From: Trichostrongylus colubriformis
Taxonomy: Eukaryota; Nematoda; Chromadorea; Rhabditida; Trichostrongylidae
Direction of reading: 5' to 3'
Assembly: GCA_963978905.1 (NCBI GenBank)
Contig: OZ022256.1
Coordinates: 44,502,001-44,566,000, forward strand
DNA: 64,000 nt
Shown here: one piece after another, positions 37,301-48,483 of the stretch
Layout of the letters: each line of letters starts with the position of its first letter
Numbering within the stretch: position 1 is the stretch's first letter
Notes under the pieces: generated by a model
Told to the model about the DNA's origin: nothing
What the model saw: the letters and a program-made list of their open reading frames with translations, nothing else
Databases searched by the model: none
Translations under genes and position numbers: made by a program

Positions 37301-38545
37301 TTTAGGTCATCGTTTGGAGTTTGAATAGTTTCGACATCGATAGTTTTGTGTTTGATTGCATCGATTGGTTACAAATTGTTCACTTGCTGAGCATCTGATT
37401 CCTACACATTGATGGCAGATCCATATCCGATTATCGATGTTTATAGTTTTTGTAAGATGCTTCATTACTTGGAATTTTACGTAGTCTAGCGGTCGATACC
37501 CAGTGTTGCTGCCAGTACCGAATTAGAACATGATTCTGAGTGGAACGCTTGCTTTGCTATCAGAAATATAGGTTGTATCTTGATTATCAAAGTAGATCGC
37601 AGTATCAAGAGAAATGCACCATTTTTTGGAACGTTAGGCAATTAGCGGCTGATACATCGGCCAGTGATATCAGAACACAAACAAAATATGTTCACCTAAT
37701 GACAGTGAGCATCAGACGCTTTTGCTGAAGCGCTCGTTTAGTAGTATCAAGCGATGTAAAGGACTTCATCCCATCCGATTCTTAACGGTTCTTATCAGCC
37801 ACCGTAAGCCGTTATCATTGAGGGCCCTGTAACCAACAGTACCATTGAGGTCCCTGCACCCTACAATACCTGTGAATGTGAACATCCTACAGTTAGCCGA
37901 CAGAGCGTACCGGCCTTGGTGACATTTTTCTTCTCACGCTCCTAATCGAACCTTATCAACCATTATCAGTTTGGATCACCCACTATTAATGTCCCCGTCC
38001 CACTCTGCTAAACGCCCATGTGTCAGCACTCTTGGATCAACGCGAAAGGCGAAACGAATCTGACGACATTCGCCTTCTCATGCTCCTCATCGAATCTTAT
38101 CAACCGTTATCAGTGCAGGTCACCTACCATCAATGTCCCCGTCCTAGCGCGCAAAACACCTGTGAGTATGAACGCTCCGGGACCAATGCGAAAAGCGAAA
38201 CAGATTCGACGACTCCAGCCTTTTTACGCTCCTTATCGAATCTTATCAAGCGATATCAATGCGGGTCGCCCACCATTAATGTCCTCGTCCCACCCCGCAC
38301 AACACCTATGAGTATGAACGCTCCAGGGCGAAACGGATCTGGTGACATTTGCCTTCCGAGACTTCTTATCAGCCCTTATCAGCTGCTATCACTTTCGGTC
38401 CACTGCCGCTGGGGTTCCCTTGGCACCTACTATATAACTTGTAAAATTCAGCGTCCCAGCTTTATTGCGACGCGAGATATGAATTTCGTGACACACAGAC
38501 GGACACACACACAAACACACACACAGACATACTAAGCGAATCATC
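37301..38545 (+). repeat. Composite repeat, copy B (head, 3 units, tail)
   Basis: The head is 37311-37940 (cggtcgatacccagtgttgc, atcgcagtatcaagagaaat, gagcatcagacgcttttgct). Three 146-bp units follow with their gatcaccca boxes at about 37973, 38119 and 38263. The tail (38390-38545) has ctatataacttgtaaaattc, gcgacgcgagatatgaattt, a run of acacacac/acagac motifs and actaagcgaatcatcc. Open frames of 97-171 codons at 38018-38535 follow the repeat and are not genes. Confidence 0.85.
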
Positions 38546-38551
38546 CTACTA

Positions 38552-38806
38552 CCAGTTGGCTGGCGCAGATTACTGCGCGCGATTCATGGCGATGTTGTGC
38601 AAAATGGGTGTGTTCGGCCCGACCACAGCGGAGCGGAGATTTCCTTCCCTCTGCTTTCAGCTGAGCTATTGAATTGCAAAAAAAGCAGAGAAGATGGCGT
38701 GATAAAAAAGCATGTTGGTATCGGTATACTTCAAGCGCTTTGCATGGAACCCATTTTGCACGTAATCCACATGAATCGCGCGCAGTAGTGTGCGCCAGCC
38801 AACTGG
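38552..38806. mobile_element. Palindromic element between copies B and C
   Basis: It begins ccagttggctggcgcagatt and ends agtgtgcgccagccaactgg. The arms include gcgcgcgattcatggcga and its partner near the right end. 255 bp. The left flank is TA; the right flank passes straight into the head of copy C (tcatcattgggagtttgg). Confidence 0.85.
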
Positions 38807-40215
38807 TCATCATTGGGAGTTTGGATAGTTTGGAAATCGATAGTTTTGTATTCGATTGCATCGATTGGTAACAAATAGATCACTTGCTGAGAATCTAATT
38901 CGTACACACTGATGGTGGGCCATATCCCGCGTATCGATGTTTATCGTTTTCGTAAACATGCTTCACTACTTGAAATTTTACATAGTCTAGCGGTCGATAC
39001 CCAGTGTTGCTGCAAGTACCGCAATAGAAAATGATTTCGAGTGAACCGCTTGCTTTGCTATCACAAAAATAGGTTGTATCATGATTATCAATGGAGATCG
39101 CAGTAATAAGGGAAATGCACCATCTTCTGGAACGCTAGGCATTTTAGCGGTCGATACATCGGCAAGTGTTATCAAAACAAAATATGTTCACCCAATGGCA
39201 CTGAGCATCAGGCGCTTTTGCTGAAGCGCTCGTACAATGTTAGCAAAATTTCATCCCATCCAATTCCTAACGGTTCTTATCAGTCACTGTAAGCCGTTAT
39301 CAGTTTCACTGAGGCCCTGTACACAACAGTACCATTGAGGTACCCGTACCCTACAATACCTGCGAATATGAACATTCCACTGTTAGCCGTAGAAGCAAGC
39401 CGGCCTCGGTGACATTTTCCTTTCTCACGCTCCTAATCGAAGCATATCAACCATTATCACTTTGGATCACCCACTATTAATGTCCCCGTCCCACCCTGCT
39501 AAACACCCATGAGTGTCAGCGCTCCTGGATCAACGCGAAAGGCGAAACGAATTTCGCGGCTCTAGCCTTTTTACGCCCTTATCGAATCTTATCAACCATT
39601 ATCAGTGCGGGTCACCCACTATTAATGTTCCTGCCCCATCCCGCAAAACACTTATAAATGTCAGCGCTCTTGGATCAACACGAAAGGCAAAACGAATTCG
39701 ACGACAGTTGCCTTTTCGTGCTCATTATCAAATCTCATCAACCATTATCAACTTGGATCACCCACCATTAATGTCCCTGACCCACCCTGCTAAAAACCCA
39801 TGAGTGTCAGCGCTTTTGGATCAACGCGAAAAGCGAAACGGATTTGACGACTCTAGCCTTTTTACGCTCCTTATCGAATCTTATCAACCGTTATCAATGC
39901 TGGCCATCCACCATTGATGTCCCCGTCCCATCCCGCAAAACACCTATGGGTGTCAGCGCTCTAGGATCAACCCGAAAGACGAAATGGATTTGGTGACATT
40001 TGCCTTCCGAGGCTCCTTATCAGCCCTTATCAGCTGCTATCACTTTCGTTCCACCACCGCTGAGGTTTCCTTGGCACCCCCTATATCACTTGTAAAATTC
40101 AGCGTCCCAGCTTCGCTGGGACGCGAGATATGAATTTCGTGACAGACGGACAAACACACACACACACACAGACACACACACAGACATACTAAGCGAATTA
40201 TATATAGTAGGATAA
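38807..40215 (+). repeat. Composite repeat, copy C (head, 4 units, tail)
   Basis: The head at 38807-39440 parallels copy B closely. Units have boxes at about 39464, 39610, 39756 and 39902 (gatcaccca or variants), 146 bp apart. The tail at 40020-40215 has a ccccctatatcacttgtaaa run, a cttcgctgggacgcgagata run, a long acacacac tract at 40153-40190 and actaagcgaattatatatag. This copy is not followed by a palindrome. Confidence 0.85.
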
Positions 40216-40462
40216 TTTTGTGGGCAGAACAAGCCACATGATTAATGGTTTCCCGATAAGAGTTCATTTTTTGATTTCTCACTTTTACACAGTGTACAAG
40301 AGACAGCTCACTGGGAAGCGTAAAAGAACCAGTGCTACATAATTCAAGAGTATTCTGTAAAAGCCGCTTCCCGAGATGGTTTTCAGGAAGTACTCACCCC
40401 AAATGAAATCATTTATCTCCTTATTCTTTATGGATGCTAGTTTTGCACCTTGGCTCTTGCAG

Positions 40463-40647
40463 GCCTCGTCTGCTTCAGCCCATGTTTTTTTGTCTCCAAT
40501 TACCTAAGTGATGGATCGTTAATACTATACATCATTGAAAACGTAGCTATTAGTAGTACACTGATGAATGTCCCGAGTTGCTCACTGTTCGCAGTAGTCG
40601 GAGCTTGCTTGATATTAGGTCTCTTTCAATTAATAACAAAATTTTAA
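40463..40647 (+). CDS. Possible terminal exon of a membrane protein
   Basis: After ttggctcttgcag (acceptor, ending 40462) the frame encodes LVCFSPCFFVSNYLSDGSLI and NVPSCSLFAVVGACLILGLF followed by QLITKF and TAA (40645-40647). At least two hydrophobic, probably membrane-spanning segments are visible. Nematode chemoreceptors and other polytopic proteins look like this, but I cannot place the family. No upstream exon was identified; the window to the left is repeat. AT-rich introns and chance hydrophobic frames are a risk. Confidence 0.3.
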
Positions 40648-40649
40648 TC

Positions 40650-42670
40650 TAAGGGTGGTATCAGTCGATTCGGAAAGGCTTGTTCCAGGGTTGCAGGCCT
40701 GTCACGTTTGTGGTAATGCAGCCTCCTCCGTTATTAGATAGTTCTACTCATACACACACGAGCAGTTCCATTACTGAGGCGTGAGTGTGAGTTTCTGGAG
40801 CGTGCAGAGTCAAAAGCGGCACCACGACCCTATCATGGAGCACTGAGCTGCCCATTCTCGAGTGATTGCTGGCAGCCAAGGCAACGTTGGCAGTAACATG
40901 GCAAGGATGCCCTGCTATTTATGCGGGAGAATTCTCATAGTGGTGAAAACGTGGACAATAAGAAACAAGTGATATCGCACATAGTTTCTCTTGGTACCAG
41001 CCACCAGCAGGAACATATTCAAGGTTTATTTTCACGCGATAGTCTCCTACAAGATCAAATGTCAGGGAACCTTCTTTGCTAGTTTCGAAGGATTTTTTGA
41101 GATTACTCGGCTTGGCGTCTTAAAGGCAGCATTAGAGGAAATTTGGACGAAAAGTAAGAGAAGTTGTGGATATGAAAGTCGAGATGCCTAGTAACAGGAC
41201 AGTGGAGAAGAAACGGATGGAAATGGCCAAAAACCCGAGAAATAGGACTCCCTTCTCTCGTTGATCCTTAACGCGGACGACCTTGAAAAAAATCATATGA
41301 GACCAGTGAAACCATAAGAGAAACTCCCCAAATTTATCTTCACGAGGATTCATATAAACTCTACATGCGAGTGCCGCTTGTGTGAAAAGAAGAATAACAA
41401 AAAGTGATTTCCAAGGAGTGGTTCGCCCACCCTCCGTACGTTGGGAATTAGCTGTTCCTGGACAATAGGACGTGTGACAATCGTTAGAGTCTAAGCGCAA
41501 GGTAAGGTTGTTTAGCTCAATTGTTGCGCCATGACCAAGGTCCAGATTCCTAAAGTCGACGGTGAATGCAACAAGAGTTACTGTTAGCGATTCAACTTAA
41601 ATATCCATAGCATTTTTCTTGATCCGAAGAACCATTGTAGAGGACAATTTTACGAATTTCATTAACGCATCAAATTCAACGCTTTCCATTGTTGCACGGG
41701 GGAGACAAACCATCTTTCACGACTTTTAGTCGCACTCCATACAAGGATCCTCCTAGAAATCGAAATAGTCTAAGATACGAAGCTTTGTCTCGCACATAAT
41801 AGAGGAGTGACCTTTTGCCTGATGAGTACTACGATTTCAAACATGCTTATGCTCCCAGGGCAGTGCTTTGAAACCTAATGCAATGCTTTGCAACAACTAG
41901 CTCGAGGCCCTTTGAATTGGCAGTAATGTGCACAAAGTACAAATAGGCATGTAGGTATGTGTTCTTTAGAGGGTGCTGACTGTATCCCTTGTTATTTCAG
42001 TGTACTATGTTATGTTTATCAAAATACCTGCATGAAATTGGTACTCAGAAGAGCAAGGACTTACACACCTACCTTATGCTTAATTGCTCACACTAGTCTT
42101 TAACGGGGATTGTATGTCAAAAAAGAACTGCAGCCCTTCGTCCTCGCCATTCGGCCAGTCACATGGTTAACCTGCTGTTTTGGAACGCTACTGTAAATAA
42201 TACCATTCCGTACACAGCATCAAATTTGACCCACAGATTGCTGTATTGCAAATACAACTTCCCAGGGGAGGCTTCCATCTGATTGCGTACAAAAAGATTA
42301 TGCTCTTCTAATGGAGGAGCGGCAAGTGACAATATCAAAGAGGATATACTATGGAACTCTATTAAACATGGGAGTAATTTGCAGAATAGGACTAAGCCAA
42401 AAAAACTCATGCTAAAAAGGAGGATGGTTGTTTCTCGCAGGAAATTTTCGATACCACAAAGATGGCTTCGACGATACAGCCCCGTTATTGGTTTTTTCGA
42501 GTTCTTAGCTATTGAGTCACGCTTGATTTTGCGATTATTAAGTTTCTCAACAAGGGTTTGTCAAATGGAGGCCTCTACTACGCTTGGAAAGCGCAAATTT
42601 ATTTGTACTATCTTTCCGACTCCTCTCCACACGGGAACGATAACGTTGAAGAGTAGCGATGTGATCTCAC
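40650..42670. other. Stretch without a confident gene
   Basis: A minus frame at 41132-41500 contains a signal-peptide-like SLFVILLFTQAALACRVYM followed by NPREDKFGEF, but without a start codon at the right place. It could be a fragment of a secreted protein. Other frames (42159-42410 minus, 42283-42675 plus) overlap and show no motifs. No repeats were noticed. Confidence 0.45.
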
Positions 42671-42844
42671 CTTGAAAAGCTTTTCGTACTTGCCAAGAAT
42701 TGCCCAGCCGTCTTGGTATACTGCCTCGAAAACTGGTCTGACATTGGATTTTCCATCGAAAGCGAAAGATTCACGACCATCAACATTATCAGTAGTCACC
42801 ACAAGCACTGTGGAAAAGGCAATCAACAAAACGCGGATAGACAT
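42671..42844 (-). CDS. First exon of a probable secreted protein
   Basis: On the minus strand ATG at 42844 opens MSIRVLLIAFSTVLVVTTDN, a signal-peptide-like start with a basic residue and a long hydrophobic core. It then encodes VDGRESFAFDGKSNVRPVFE and AVYQDGWAILGKYEKLFK, ending at a good donor (aag/gtgaga, 42671/42670). Six bases before the ATG is tttcag, which could be a cis acceptor or the place where a spliced leader is added. No following exon could be picked out with confidence between 42660 and 41500. The family is not recognised. Confidence 0.55.
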
Positions 42845-43162
42845 CTCCAGCTGAAATGATGATTTAGTTAGTCGTATGAATAACGAAATGAAGGAAAAAG
42901 AAAGTCTAATAGAAGCGTCGATCAAACATTTGGGGAGGCGCCACACGTTTCAATTTTTTTGAACTGGTAAGGATAACACGCTTTCTGTTTATTTGTCCTG
43001 GAATGCATTACTCGCGCCATAGGGTTTGTCGATATCCGCTTCAAAAATGATACAGTGACACGTGCACACAAACGGTACCAACAATTGCTGAAAAGAAACG
43101 TTGAACGGCAATTGATGCTGCGCACTTCGTGTGACAGTAGGTTTTGAAACTCATAGGTACTA

Positions 43163-43403
43163 CCAGTTGGGCTGGCCACACTACTGCGCGCGTCACACAT
43201 GGAAGCATGCTAAATGAGCTTGTTCGATATCGATCGATCAGCATCATCATTCCAACGGCTCGCAAATTAGGAGATCCGCAAGAACGGGAAAAGGAAACAA
43301 ATCCCGCCAGTCAATCTCGTCCTTCCGCATGGATCGATATCGATGGAGCTCATTTTTTGTGCTTCCATGTGTGACGCGCGCAGTAGTGTGCGCCAGCCCA
43401 ACT
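43163..43403. mobile_element. Palindromic element, right tip truncated
   Basis: It begins ccagttgggctggccacact after TA, with arms gcgcgtcacacatggaagca and tgcttccatgtgtgacgcgc. It ends gcgccagcccaact, about three bases short of the full tip, and joins tail-type sequence at 43404. A cgatatcgat pair lies near the centre. Confidence 0.8.
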
Positions 43404-43790
43404 AAAATTCATGATCCCACCTTTGCTGCGACGCGAGATATTAATTTCTCGCCAGTCGCCTTTCGAGGCTTCTTATCACTCCCTATCAGCTGTGACCACT
43501 TCCGTTTCCTCACCACTGATGTACCCTTACCACCTTCTGTATCACTTTGATAATTCAGAGTTCCAGCTTTCCTGCGACGCGAGATATTAATTCGCCGCCA
43601 TTCACCTTTCGAGACTCCTCATCAGCACTTATCAGTTGCTATCACCTCCGTTTCCTCACCATTGATGTCCCCTTACCACGCCCTATATCACTCTCAATAT
43701 TCAGAGTCCCAGCTTTGCTGCTACGCGAGATATGAATTTCCGGTCAAACACACAAACACACCCACCAAAAGATAGCCGATTACATACAGT
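43404..43790 (+). repeat. Tandem of the composite-repeat tail segment (about 2.5 copies)
   Basis: gcgacgcgagatattaattt-type boxes lie at about 43428, 43575 and 43720, so the period is again 146-147 bp. Each copy runs through cttatcagc-type blocks, a tccgtttcctcacca box and a ctgtatcactttgataattc-type box. It ends with aaacacacaaacacaccc and gccgattacatacagtag. No head and no standard satellite unit is present. Confidence 0.75.
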
Positions 43791-44833
43791 AGCGCTCAAA
43801 AGTCTTCGGCGAGATGGTCTTTCACTTGGGTTTTTCACTTGTAACTTTTTTTGCAACTGGACCGATCTAAGAGAAATTTTAGTATGTTGTACTTGGAGAC
43901 ACTGCATACTTAATATACTATTTTGAGCAATGGTGACCTTCCTCAGCGGTGATATCTTCGATATCGCTTGATATCTATCACCAATATGTAGAAAGTACAT
44001 GCTCAGCAAAAAGTGTTTCGCGTAATACTCGATAGCCCAACTGGTCTTTGTAAAATCTTGTAGTGTTTGAATTAGTTTTAGGGCTTGCTATCTTATTGAG
44101 CAAGGCTTTTCGTGAACAGAATATGAGCTCGTCGCTCCTTACGGGTGATTCTTCATTGGCCGCTGAGGGGGCGAGTCAAGAGTTGCACGACTTCGCGCAC
44201 ATTGTAAGGGAAGGAAGCCTGACATGGGGGTTCATATGGGGTGTGGCCAAAATCGTTGCTGAGCGTTCGACGTTGGTGTATACAGTGGTCCCTGTATCGC
44301 ATTTTAAGTGGTGCACAAACAATAGATATAGTGGTCTTGAGCAGCTTCTTGAAGCTCTCCTTGGAATTTATTCCCCTGTTCTCGCTCGCATTTCAGTGAC
44401 TGTTAGGACACCACTGGCCACCCCTTCTGAAGGAACAAGGGTTACAGATAAATTCATTATGCTACGCTTATATTGACAAGTTCCTGCTCCTGTCTCAATC
44501 GATACTGAAGGACACGCCGAACGTCTTGACAAATCTCGTCCACCGTAGACCGGCCGGAGGTCTTGACGCCAATGATCCTCGAATCTCATCTACCAGAACG
44601 TCAACGGGGGCCAGAAGTATGTAAGCATACTCTAAAGGTAAAACGCTTCCAGGTTTAATAATGAAAACATAGCTTGAGTCTGTCACCCCATAGCTAAGTG
44701 AGTGACTATTCGTAAAGCAAAGAGAGAAAGCCCCTAAGTAACCTAAGTAAGTAATACGACCTAATGCAAGTTTGAACGTACCGAATGAATCGAATGAGAA
44801 TGGCTCGTGTGTTAGTGACGACATATTTATATA
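43791..44833. other. Unassigned stretch with possible coding remnants
   Basis: A plus frame at 44063-44476 (137 codons) and a minus frame at 44495-44926 (143 codons) are the longest; the latter runs into the palindrome at 44834. On the minus strand near 44585-44470 another frame reads IIGVKTSGRSTVDEICQDVR then RVLQYRLRQEQELVNISVA before TAA. It is helical-looking and could be a terminal exon, but it is unrecognised. 44026-44046 has a lone palindrome tip (cgatagcccaactggtc). Confidence 0.35.
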
Positions 44834-45076
44834 CCAGTTGGGCTGGCGCACACTACTGCGCGCATCAAACAGGGGAGCACGCAAAATGAGCTTGGTCGAT
44901 ATCGATTGTTGGGTATCATCATTCAAATGGTTTGCTAAATAGCTCCCCGCAGAAAACGGAAAAAGAAGACAAAATTCCGTGAGTCCATCCTACCTCCATA
45001 TCAATCGATATCGATCAAGCACATTTTGCGTGTTCCCCTGTTTGATGCGCGCAGTAGTGTGCGCCAGCCCAACTGG
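44834..45076. mobile_element. Palindromic element with TA on both sides
   Basis: The most complete copy, 243 bp. It starts ccagttgggctggcgcacac and ends with the exact complement. Arms extend about 80 bases (gcgcgcatcaaacaggggag, cacgcaaaatgagcttgg, tcgatatcgat and partners). It is flanked by TA at 44832-44833 and 45077-45078, consistent with a TA target-site duplication of the Tc1/mariner or PIF type. Confidence 0.9.
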
Positions 45077-45722
45077 TAACAATATGAAATGTTGAGAAAT
45101 CTGGTGGACCAATGAAAAATTTATCTAGGTTCAGGCATAGATTTATTGCGTCTGCATAAGGAATAATGAGACACAACACGAAAGGAAAAAGATGCTGCTT
45201 TTTCTTCGTCTTCTTTAGAAAACACACATAACTTGAAAATATCATTCGTCAAATATGATAATAGGACCATTTGCTGTGCTACCGCAAACTCCTAAATAGC
45301 ACGTTCTTGCTGGAATAGCGTTGTTTATAGAATGGCCTAGTCTGATCATAAGTAAGTGAAAAATTCCCGAAAGGACCTTGTTTCTTCTGAAGGAGTCCAT
45401 GCTTCAGGCTAATTCATATGCCAAAAATTAGATCTATATTAGGTGAACACATAACCCTTCTTTTCCAATATCAACGAAACTTATCGAGCGCAAACATTTG
45501 ATTCTACCGAGAATAATGGCTACTCACAAAAACGTTAAAGACAAAGACCGTCATGATTATTGAAGACCGTGACGCCCTACTGACAGATGATACGCGCAGT
45601 AGCATACTCTGAAACTGATTAGAACATCGGTTGAGGCTCAGAAAGATCACGATGAGAAAAAATACACATTCGGAATTTATGGTGTGTGTGAGATAGAAAG
45701 AGAGATGATAGTGGCTTTCAAG
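45077..45722. other. Spacer between palindrome and Helitron coding end
   Basis: No gene. On the minus strand this is where the Helitron 3' end should lie. A gctactgcgcgtatcatctg-like stretch (45590-45612) resembles a palindrome tip. I could not assign the expected hairpin followed by CTRR. Confidence 0.4.
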
Positions 45723-48480
45723 TTATGAGAGTAAAACCTCTTCGTATACAATGTTTTTAAGGCTATTTGAATGAGCTTTCACTTTGATTCCATCAGGAGT
45801 TCTAGCACGGGAGAGTGCAACATAAAGTTGGCCGTGGGAAAACACATCTTCGGGAAGCACCACGCCCACTTTGTCAAATGACCGCCCACTGTCCCTGTGC
45901 CTTATTGATTGTCATCGCGAACGCTACGCGCACAGGAAACTGGCGACGACGGAGTCTGAAGGGGGTTTTTTCATCCCAGTAGTTGTCTATTCTCGAAATG
46001 ATAGCTAACTGGTTTCTTCGTTCTCCACAAATAAACCTGCATGCAAGGGTGAAACGACCGAGCGTTTCAACTATGAGTCGTGTTCCGTTGCACAATCCGT
46101 TTGAAACGTCCAAATTCCTTAGCAACATGACTATGGCACCTTTCTTGAGATGCAACTCGTGCGGAGGCATGCCTGTGGGAGTGAGGGAGTTCAGGTACTC
46201 CAACTGAAACAGCTGCCGTGATTGTCCTTCAGGGTAAATCGCCTCATCGATGCTTTTGTAGATCCTCTCATCTCGTTCTGTTTCGACCCTGAGACGTTGC
46301 AGAGCATCTTCATTCAGGCGCTGAACGTGGACATTCTTTGGTGCAAGAATGGCATTCTCAAACAGGTCAGAAGTGGTGGACGGGTCGAGGGCATAGCCAA
46401 AAATTTCTGTGACGATATCCGTCATACACATCATCTCCTCTGGAACGGTGATGCATCCGTTTTCATCGTTTGATTCTCCGTTGCCGATTTGAAGTAAACG
46501 TTCACGCCAAGCGTGCTCGGCTCTTTGAGCTCTCATGTTCGTCTCCAATCGATGGATGGAAAACAACGGCCACAGAATCGAATTCAAAACACAGGCCTCC
46601 ACGATATCCTCTCGCTGACCATGCTTAACAACCGGCAATATTTGTCGAAAGTCACCACCGATCACCATTACCTTCCCACCAAAGGGTGTGTCGACCTGCA
46701 TTATATCTCTCAGAACAGCATCAACTGCTTCGAGAGCAGTTTTCGGAGCCATTGAAATTTCGTCCCATATGATCATGTCAGCTTCCATGAGCTGCCGTGC
46801 TTCTTTTTGCTGTCGTCTCATTGTAGAGGTCCGGTTTCCATCGCCGATATTCAGCTTGAACAGTGAATTCACAGTTCGGCCCCCTGGAAGCAGGTTAGCA
46901 GATATGCCGGTCCAGGCCACACACAAAACCTTACGTCTTCTTCCAACAGCTATGTTGTATATTGTGCTGTATAGATATGTTTTACCGCTGCCGCCGGGGC
47001 CATCCACGAAAATACATCTGTTTAGGGGCCTGTTGAACGCATCGAGGATGTCGTCTGCTGCTTCCTTTTGCTTCGCATTGAGGGTTCCGTATTGGACCAA
47101 TCCGTTCCTTTCATGAGTTGCATAATCAATCGGCGCTATGGGCATAACTGGTCGCTCCTCGGTGGGTGGAGGAATAATTTGCGCTAAATCCATGCCCATC
47201 AACGCCACTCTATCAAAAATGTCGAAGTATGCCAACGTTACGGCAAGTTGTTGATCTACTCCTCGATGGGTGTAATCATCCGACATAGTATAGGCGAACT
47301 CCTCCCACAAATCGCTCGCATGAATCAGTTCGCAGAAGCATAGCAAGCAAGCGAAGAAACTTCGCAGCGATGCACCGGACTGTTGATGGGCTGCCTCTAG
47401 CATACTCTGTCGCAAGTACCTGTTGTCGTCTAGAAAGCCAGCAGCTTTTGCTGCGTCTGCGAAGGTACCGTAGATTGTGCCATCAATGGTACGGATGTCT
47501 TCGAAGGATGTTTTACCTTTGGTATTGAGTAGTAGAATCCGCAGGCAGTATCGCTCTGTGTCTAAAGGCGAAACTGTGAACATTCGACCAATCGGCTTCC
47601 CTCCACGTTTCCTTGGGGTCCATCCATGGCGGGGATCAAATGTGAAAAACTCCGGCACTTGATAGTAGTAGATGTTTCGAGCATCAACAGTAAAATCAGA
47701 AGGCAGTCCATTCTCAAATACTCGAGCGCACCGTCTGTTTAGCTCGAAAAATGCTGTGAGAGTTGTATACGTTCGTTGGGCCTGTTCTAGATATTGCTGT
47801 TCCCGCCCTTGCACGAAGTGTACCGTTTGCAACTCAGGTAGATGGACAGCCAATCGATAAACTGTATGCGACTTGTCCTGCATGGTATACCCGAATATCC
47901 GATACATGCTCTGAGGAGCACATACGTAGCGTGTATTGAGGTGTTGTTTGATTTCGTCAATATTCTGATTCTCACCTTGTGGCTCATTCTCAATGCTGAC
48001 ACGGGCACGATCCGGTCCCTTGTAAATATACTTATACAGATATTTGACAGCAGAGATCATGCCACAAATTTCGAGATTCAGATGACAGTCGTATTTGAGG
48101 AGTAAGTACGGGTTGGTTGGCACCACCCACTCGTCACTGTAAGGAATTCCGTTAATTTCTGTAGGATGAAGATTGCGCCGCCTGTATTTTGGATAGCCAT
48201 CAACATCGAGGGAGGTCCTACTGCGAAGCTGTTTGGGGAATCCTTTTGAGCAGGAGCCATTTCGCATACATGGTGAAAAAGGATCCATAGCTCCACATTG
48301 TCTATGGATCATGTATGACGTTATGGCAGCATATAGCTCTGGCTCCGCTTCACTGTTTGGTATCTCCGCATAAACAGCTTTATCCACGTCTTCAGCAGTG
48401 TGCACTCTCCAGCCTTCTTTCATAATAAGGAGCATATGGCAGTGAGGTAGTCCTCTCTTTTGAAATTCAATGACGTAGAC
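45723..48480 (-). pseudogene. Helitron protein, Rep HUH and PIF1-like helicase part
   Basis: Directly after the TAA the same frame continues VYVIEFQKRGLPHCHMLLIM, the HCH metal-binding motif of the Rep nuclease. Next come a zinc-binding-like region (HRQCGAMDPFSPCM ... CSKGFPK) and the catalytic-tyrosine region AVKYLYKYIYKG. The helicase has Walker A GPGGSGKT (about residue 479 counted from the ATG at 48435), IIWDEIS (about 555), VIGGDFRQILPVV (about 592), LETNMRA, and FAMTINKAQGQ near the end. At about 45880 the frame is lost; FDKVGVVLPEDVFSHGQLYV then ALSRARTPDGIKVKAHSNSL follow in another frame to TAA 45723-45725. Comparison with the usual QGQ-S/T-F-D/E order suggests about seven extra bases (tgggcgg) there. 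No endonuclease domain is present. Confidence 0.92.
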
Positions 48481-48483
48481 TTA

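Noticed and set aside
38018..38535. Two open frames of 97 and 171 codons
   Set aside because: They lie entirely in satellite units and the tail of composite copy B; the amino-acid repeats mirror the DNA units.
41132..41500. Secreted protein gene on the minus strand
   Set aside because: There is a signal-like hydrophobic stretch, but no start codon at the proper distance and no supported splice sites, so I listed it only as part of an unassigned stretch.
45590..45612. Helitron 3' terminus
   Set aside because: The stretch looks like a palindrome tip, and I could not find a convincing hairpin plus CTRR followed by T; the end needs copy comparison.
46688..47116. 142-codon plus frame and other plus frames within 45.9-50.9 kb
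   Set aside because: Shadow frames opposite the Helitron coding sequence.
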